NCBI GenBank assembly: GCA_006384855.1
Contig: VCJN01000559.1
Span: 51,414 to 115,413 of the forward strand
DNA from: Tetraselmis striata
Lineage: Eukaryota; Chlorophyta; Chlorodendrophyceae; Chlorodendrales; Chlorodendraceae
DNA: 64,000 bases
Direction of reading: 5' to 3'
Shown here: positions 57,501 to 64,000 of the stretch, piece by piece
Position numbering within the stretch: the stretch's first letter is position 1
Layout of the letters: each line of letters opens with the position of its first letter
The notes under the pieces: model-generated
The model's input: only the letters and a program-made list of their open reading frames with translations
Told to the model about the DNA's origin: nothing
The model's database searches: none
Translations under genes and position numbers: made by a program

Positions 57501-58531
57501 ACGGAGACCATTGAGCGCGGGACAGGCTCATGCAGTGACTACTGCAACTAATGTATTTCGCTGTATACTGTGTAGGCTCTCTCATGCCGGACTTCCGCTA
57601 GTGTCTGCGCACGGCGACCGCGTCTGTCTCACTGTGGAAACCGTCTCCGAGCGTTTGGACTCGTCAGCCGGCAGTTGGGACGCGTCCATTGCTGTCAGCT
57701 TGATTAAGCTCGCCCTGGACTGCATTGCCCAGCCAACTGATGTCAGGTAAAACCTGGCAATCTTGCCATTGTCGACTTAATCTCCCTCAAGAACAGTGAC
57801 ACATCGCGTGCCTTCCCATGGCCATGCACTGCATTCACTTCCCTTTACCGCATTCAGTGCCACGGCCAAACATCCAGGTACATCCTGCCGTAACCTCTCA
57901 TCTCTGCCTCTGCTCCTTCAGGCCAGCAGCATGGAAGGTGGAGATTGAGCTTGGAAGGATGCGCAGGGATGCCAGCGGCACCACTGCTCTGCAGGCTCAG
58001 ACCGCTGCAGCAATAACAGATTCGCGCCGTTTGAAGATCGCGGCACAGCTGGAAGAACACATGCGACTGATCAAACTGTGCCTCAGGAAAGGACATGGCG
58101 GGAACCCTGAACTGTCTGCCGAGGATGAAAATCACGAGTTCAGCAACCTGAGTACAACGATTAGCTATGCGCTGGAGTGTGAAGTTATCGACAGTGCTCG
58201 CGCCGAAGATCTCCGAGTCATAGACAAAGAGGGGAACGATGCAAAACATGACTTCGAGGTGGATGTTGCTGAAGAGCAGAAGCTCGTCGAGCGCGGTCTT
58301 CGCTACCACCGCATGCTCTTCCGAGAAGTCACTAAATTGGCTGAGCAAGGTAGGACACACGCTCTCAGCAGCAACGACAAGAAAAAGATGAAAAACTTCA
58401 GGAAACTCATCACATTGGCTCGTGGACGGGACATTATCACGGAGGCTCAGCAGAACTCGTATCTAGAAATCCACTCTGCGGCCTGCGATGCGAAGCACAA
58501 CCTTGCCTCCAAAGCTCGCCTCCAAAGATAA
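54551..58531 (+). CDS. leucine-rich-repeat receptor-like kinase (5' exon missing)
   Basis: Exons: about 54576-54747 (LRR cap, CDWPAVIC), then 54937-55008, 55139-55210, 55289-55360, 55491-55562 and 55689-55760, each exactly 72 nt, phase 2, one 24-residue repeat (LxLxxNxLTGxLPxxWxxL). Exon 55843-55981 is the Cys-containing C-cap. About 56125-56585 encodes a PPSPP-rich stalk and a membrane segment (VSAMAAVIIGICVLVF); its phase does not match the C-cap, so a small exon or frameshift lies between. Kinase exons: 56803-57419, 57576-57746, 57922-58531. Kinase motifs: GEGSSCYVYRG, AVKRF, HRDIKPGNVLL, ADMGLSR (DMG for DFG) and DPDY where plants have DPEY; catalytic Lys and Asp are present. About 190 residues, charged and helical, follow the kinase. 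It should sense an extracellular ligand and signal inside the cell. No ATG or signal peptide was found. Donors differ from the other genes. Confidence 0.85.
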
Positions 58532-60836
58532 TAGAGCTTCACAGGAGATAGCAAACTCCTGCCGTGATAACATACTGGGGAAAGCTCTACGGTGCAATGT
58601 GACAAGTAGCATGTGCGTACGACAATGGGGTTCCTCGGGTCAGGCGTATGTAGCGACTCTGTGTGGAGAAAAGTGCAATATCCTAGCATTTTGCTTAGGC
58701 TTTTATCTTTTTTTTTGTGGCAACCTTTCAAAGTTCTGCTTTTCGTGCGCATATGTTAAAGCACTACAATGTAAGAATAGACTCCTAGCATTTTTGGTAC
58801 AATCCACGACCTCGTAAATTGTCGTCCGCCCACTCTGAATTGTAAAATTTTACTGGGCCGTGGGCGATGTGACTTAGTAGCGAAACTCAAGTAGAGCGCA
58901 TCACAGTATCTAATATAGTAGAAGATAGTATTTTACTGGCGTGCGCGACTATGCATCCGCCAATCGCCAGCCTGGGCACGCGAGTAGTGGGGATGCCGGG
59001 TCGTCCGCCCTCTCCTCCACTACCAAGACTGGCCTAAACCCGAAGCTGTGCTGCTGGGGCATGGGCTAGAGACTAGAGACCGACAGAGAAACAATACATT
59101 CACTACATGAGCTAGCTGCAAAAGGTGATCAAGAAATCACCCGAAAAGGCACTAGGAAACGTCCATTGCAACAACTACGAGGTGGAAGCAACAACATTAC
59201 GCACAAGAGGATGCGGAATGAGCACGAGCAAACGCATCAGACTTGGCCGTCTGCATCACATTGGAAGAAACTGCCGCCCAAGGTACCTTGCACGCAAGCA
59301 GAGTCCCGCTGCAACAGCCCCCGCCGTGTACGCTGCGAGATGTTAATATGCTGCGGAACTCGGCAGGCTGGCTGGAGACAAAGTTCCGAAGAGCATGGAC
59401 GAAGTGACCATGAAGGAAGCATGAAGTCGGGGCGGAAGGACCGCCAGAGAAATTGCGCACCTGAAGCAAAACCGCAAATAAGATGTAGCAACACCAACGT
59501 CAAAGCGGATTTTCCGAGGCGGCGAGCGCGGTCCTCAACCACAAAAGGGTAGTACCGGTGAACACCGCCCTGCACCGGGGCGGAAGACGCCCGGTCCACC
59601 GCAAACTTACCCTGCTCCGCCTTGGTCGCCGCGATCCCCGGGTGCACCAGCGGGGGTCGTTGCTCCAAGTGGGGGTCGTGGAGGACACGCACGCGAAATC
59701 GATCATGTAATCGCCCGATTCTGGTTTTGGAACCTCGGCGACCGTCGTGGTGCAGCAGCAACGGCCGCCTCGTCGTCACCCTCGCCCCGACAGCATTGGC
59801 ATCGATACGGGCCGGCATAGGCTACAATAAGGGCCTCTACGCCGCGGCCAACCCGCTCCCGACGTCACGACATCTCATTTGTGACAACACGAGCTGCCCG
59901 CCGGGGGACAGCTCCGCCACCTAACGCGGCTTGTGCATTTCGTGACGTCATCCTAAGCCTGCGCCTTGTGAGGTGGTCCGCGGCCGTCGCTGGTGCGGCA
60001 ACGGCGGGCGGCCCACCGCTCTCCGCGAAAAAGACCCACGGCGACAGCTTACCAAGTTGGCGGGTCTTCTGCGACGTCGCCGACAATCGACCCCGACACA
60101 CCTGAGAGCCGGTACGACACGACCACACAATGTCCGACCCACGTACCCGCGCCCCTCTGCGTCGTGCGTTTCAACCGCCGCCCTTGGGTGAAAACAACCA
60201 CCGCTGGTGACGGCAGCGGCCTTACATCGCTGTCATCGCGCGTTGTTGCGTTTCCACCCCTCGTAACGTGCATCGCTAGTAATCCTTACTTACTTGTGCA
60301 GTTACCATCGCGTCGCGTACATAATATACCAGTACTTCACTTTGATGTACGCGGCGCGCTGGTGCGCGCAGCTGTGCTCTTCCTTCTGGTGCATGTGCCG
60401 CTGCTTTGCTAGGCGCTCGTCGCCGACTTGGCCACTTCTACCCCTGCTTCTACTAGCCCGCAATTCCGGCTCGTGCCGTACGCCACCTACCACGGCGCGC
60501 GGTACATGCTGTAGATATCCGTCGGGAGACGGGGCCTTACTTCCGCGACACGTCGTCCGGCCTATTTCGTGCCGGCGTCAACATATCGCGTCCGCGCATG
60601 TTATGCGCATGCGCCTCTATCGAGGTTCCTAATCTCTCGGCGCGAGACCCTCCTACAACTCAAGACATCTTCCGCCTTCGTCTGGTCGGCACGCCTGCCG
60701 ACTGCCTGCGCTCGCAGTCGTAAACGCACCGCGTGTAAGTGGCAAAACCAGACTCAGTTGCATGTTTGAAATGATCTAAACTAGTTTATGGGGATTCCCA
60801 GCAATTTAACTCTTCTAACACGACCCGTACGGTCTG
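58532..60836. other. intergenic region with an R2 repeat copy
   Basis: Contains the R2 copy at 59100-59540. A minus-strand frame at 59237-59818 runs through it (193 codons) and shares GGPSAPTSCF and VHALRNFVSSQPAEF with the 26.4-kb copy (GGPSVPTSCF, VHAIRNFVASHPAEF). From 59.8 to 60.8 kb only short frames without recognisable domains were seen; this stretch may be the 5' part of the retrotransposon that follows. Confidence 0.5.
59100..59540 (+). repeat. dispersed repeat family R2, longest copy
   Basis: Starts at ACATGAGCTAGCTGC and continues through GGAAGCA, GACTTGGCCGTCTGCA, GGTACCTTGCACGCAAGCAG and CATGAAGTCGGGGCGGAAGG to GCGGATTTTCCGAGGCGGC and CGCGGTCCTCAACCAC, matching 26300-26735 in reverse and 48535-48720 directly. 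Confidence 0.75.
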
Positions 60837-62960
<2,124 letters not shown>

Positions 62961-63513
62961 GTATGGGACTGGGAGGGCCTCCGGTTGTATGGGACTGGGA
63001 GGGCCTCCGGCTCCGCCAGCTTATTAGGCTCCGCCAGTCTGCGCCCCCCCTGTTAGGAGAACTGTAGCCGGCGGGCGGCGACTGCTGGCAGCGTTTAACT
63101 TGACCAGCCGGCTCAGCACAGCGGACAAGGTACCCGTAGCGACCACCTGTATGCACAAGATTTCGACAACGATCCACCGATTCCGGCCAGTCTCTTCGGT
63201 ACCACAGCACGGACAGCCGCGATTCAAATTCAGCCGCCTTCCAACTACTACTTGAGCGTGGCCATCGAGTTCCGTGTCGATCGATCACCAGCGAGCGGGG
63301 TCACCTCGTCTACATCATACATGAGCTCGCTTCGCATCGCTGTGCTCAAGCGCGACTTCCTATCTGCAGGTATCAGTCAGCGCTTGCAGTACGCCCCCGC
63401 TTGCTCCCGGTATCGACACTGCCGCCGGAACCCTGATGCTGCTAGCGTATATTCGCCAAGCACTCTCTTTACTCACACGTAAATGCTACAGTATTTTGAC
63501 GAGTTAACACAGA
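62961..63513. other. region between retrotransposon and next gene
   Basis: Holds a small tandem duplication of GTATGGGACTGGGAGGGCC (62961-63004). A short frame at 63252-63482 has no recognised domain. The promoter or 5' exons of the next gene may lie here. Confidence 0.5.
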
Positions 63514-63706
63514 ATGCTTGCCATTTTCGAGGCTTTGACCCGCGCATTTAATGGTTCTCTTGCGTGCAAGTGCAGGACTCCCTACGTTTTCTGGCGGGAA
63601 GCACGCATTTCGATGTCTGGCTCGCTCCCTGGCCGCAGCTGGGCTCCGCGTCACCGTGCTCTGCGAGGCAACCCCGGCGCAGGTCATGCTGTCCTTTGTG
63701 GAAGAG
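63514..63706 (+). CDS. 5' part of a possible GT-B glycosyltransferase, truncated by window
   Basis: An exon at 63576-63706 encodes PTFSGGKHAFRCLARSLAA followed by AGLRVTVLCEA, and ends at a donor of the style favoured in this window (GAG|GTGCGC). The pattern GG...LA..L...G..V.VLC is the N-terminal Rossmann signature of GT-B glycosyltransferases (GT4 and relatives), which move sugars from activated donors. An ATG at 63514 with an acceptor near 63575 may give the start, but the join is not certain. Nothing convincing follows before the window ends, so the family call rests on one motif. Confidence 0.35.
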
Positions 63707-64000
63707 GTGCGCGCCGATGCTCATGGCACCTGCGACACTGCGCGTCGCGTGACGCGGACCCCTCTCACCAGGCGCTGCCAATGCAGGCGAGCAGTGCTGC
63801 GGGGCGAGTCGCCCTGATGGGACCAGAGCGGCTGTGCGAAGGTAACAACCGATCATGCTCAGCAGCAGCACAGCCTGGCCTAATCAGCCACGTGCTTTTA
63901 CCAGTCTGAGCGTCTAGCGGCGCATGTCAGAGTGCTACACTCGCATTTCCCTGTCGCATACGGGTGCCCTCCTAGCAAGGGCTTGCTGCTAGTCATCATT
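63707..64000. other. right edge
   Basis: Probably intron and further exons of the gene that begins at about 63514. No exon could be chosen with confidence. Confidence 0.4.

Noticed and set aside
56803..57746. Receptor kinase as a dead kinase because DFG reads DMG
   Set aside because: The catalytic Lys, the HRD Asp and the metal-binding Asp of DMG are all present; a change at the middle residue alone does not abolish activity.

Overview
The window looks like nuclear DNA of a eukaryote, most likely a green alga (Chlorophyta). The genes are broken into many small GC-rich exons by spliceosomal introns, the favoured 5' splice site is GTGCGN, degenerate plant-type telomere units (TTTAGGG) occur, and one gene has the leucine-rich-repeat plus proline/serine-rich plus kinase architecture known from chlorophytes and land plants. 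The lineage is inferred from style, not from a marker gene. No rRNA, tRNA or CRISPR array was found.

Layout. 0.66-2.94 kb (-): eight-exon ankyrin-repeat protein of 292 aa. 4.7-5.7 kb: a ~200-bp tandem repeat. 6.66-25.45 kb (+): a 25-exon gene whose splice phases all agree and which encodes one 1,246-residue protein. Its N-terminal part is an SbcD/Mre11-type metallophosphoesterase and its C-terminal part an SbcC/Rad50-type ABC ATPase with a zinc hook, behind a basic, transit-peptide-like N-terminus. 27.88-31.33 kb (+): an FG-GAP (integrin-alpha-like) beta-propeller protein. 31.98-37.08 kb (-): a membrane-anchored member of the histidine acid phosphatase family in which, by eye alignment, every catalytic residue is replaced (a candidate pseudoenzyme). 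37.1-54.5 kb: a gene-poor block of decayed mobile elements (including a DIRS-like RNase H fragment), tandem duplications, microsatellites and a few unexplained ORFs. 54.55-58.53 kb (+): a leucine-rich-repeat receptor-like kinase with five consecutive 72-nt exons, each encoding one 24-residue repeat. 58.5-63.0 kb: a dispersed repeat and a decayed non-LTR retrotransposon with a YADD reverse transcriptase. 63.5 kb to the edge (+): the first recognisable exon of a possible GT-B glycosyltransferase.

The genes are unrelated neighbours rather than an operon. What links several of them is intron style: GTGCG donors, an unusual number of GC-AG introns, and long poly(C) runs on the sense strand soon after the donor. 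The receptor kinase lacks these traits. The two strongest leads are the fused SbcD-SbcC protein and the apparently dead acid phosphatase.
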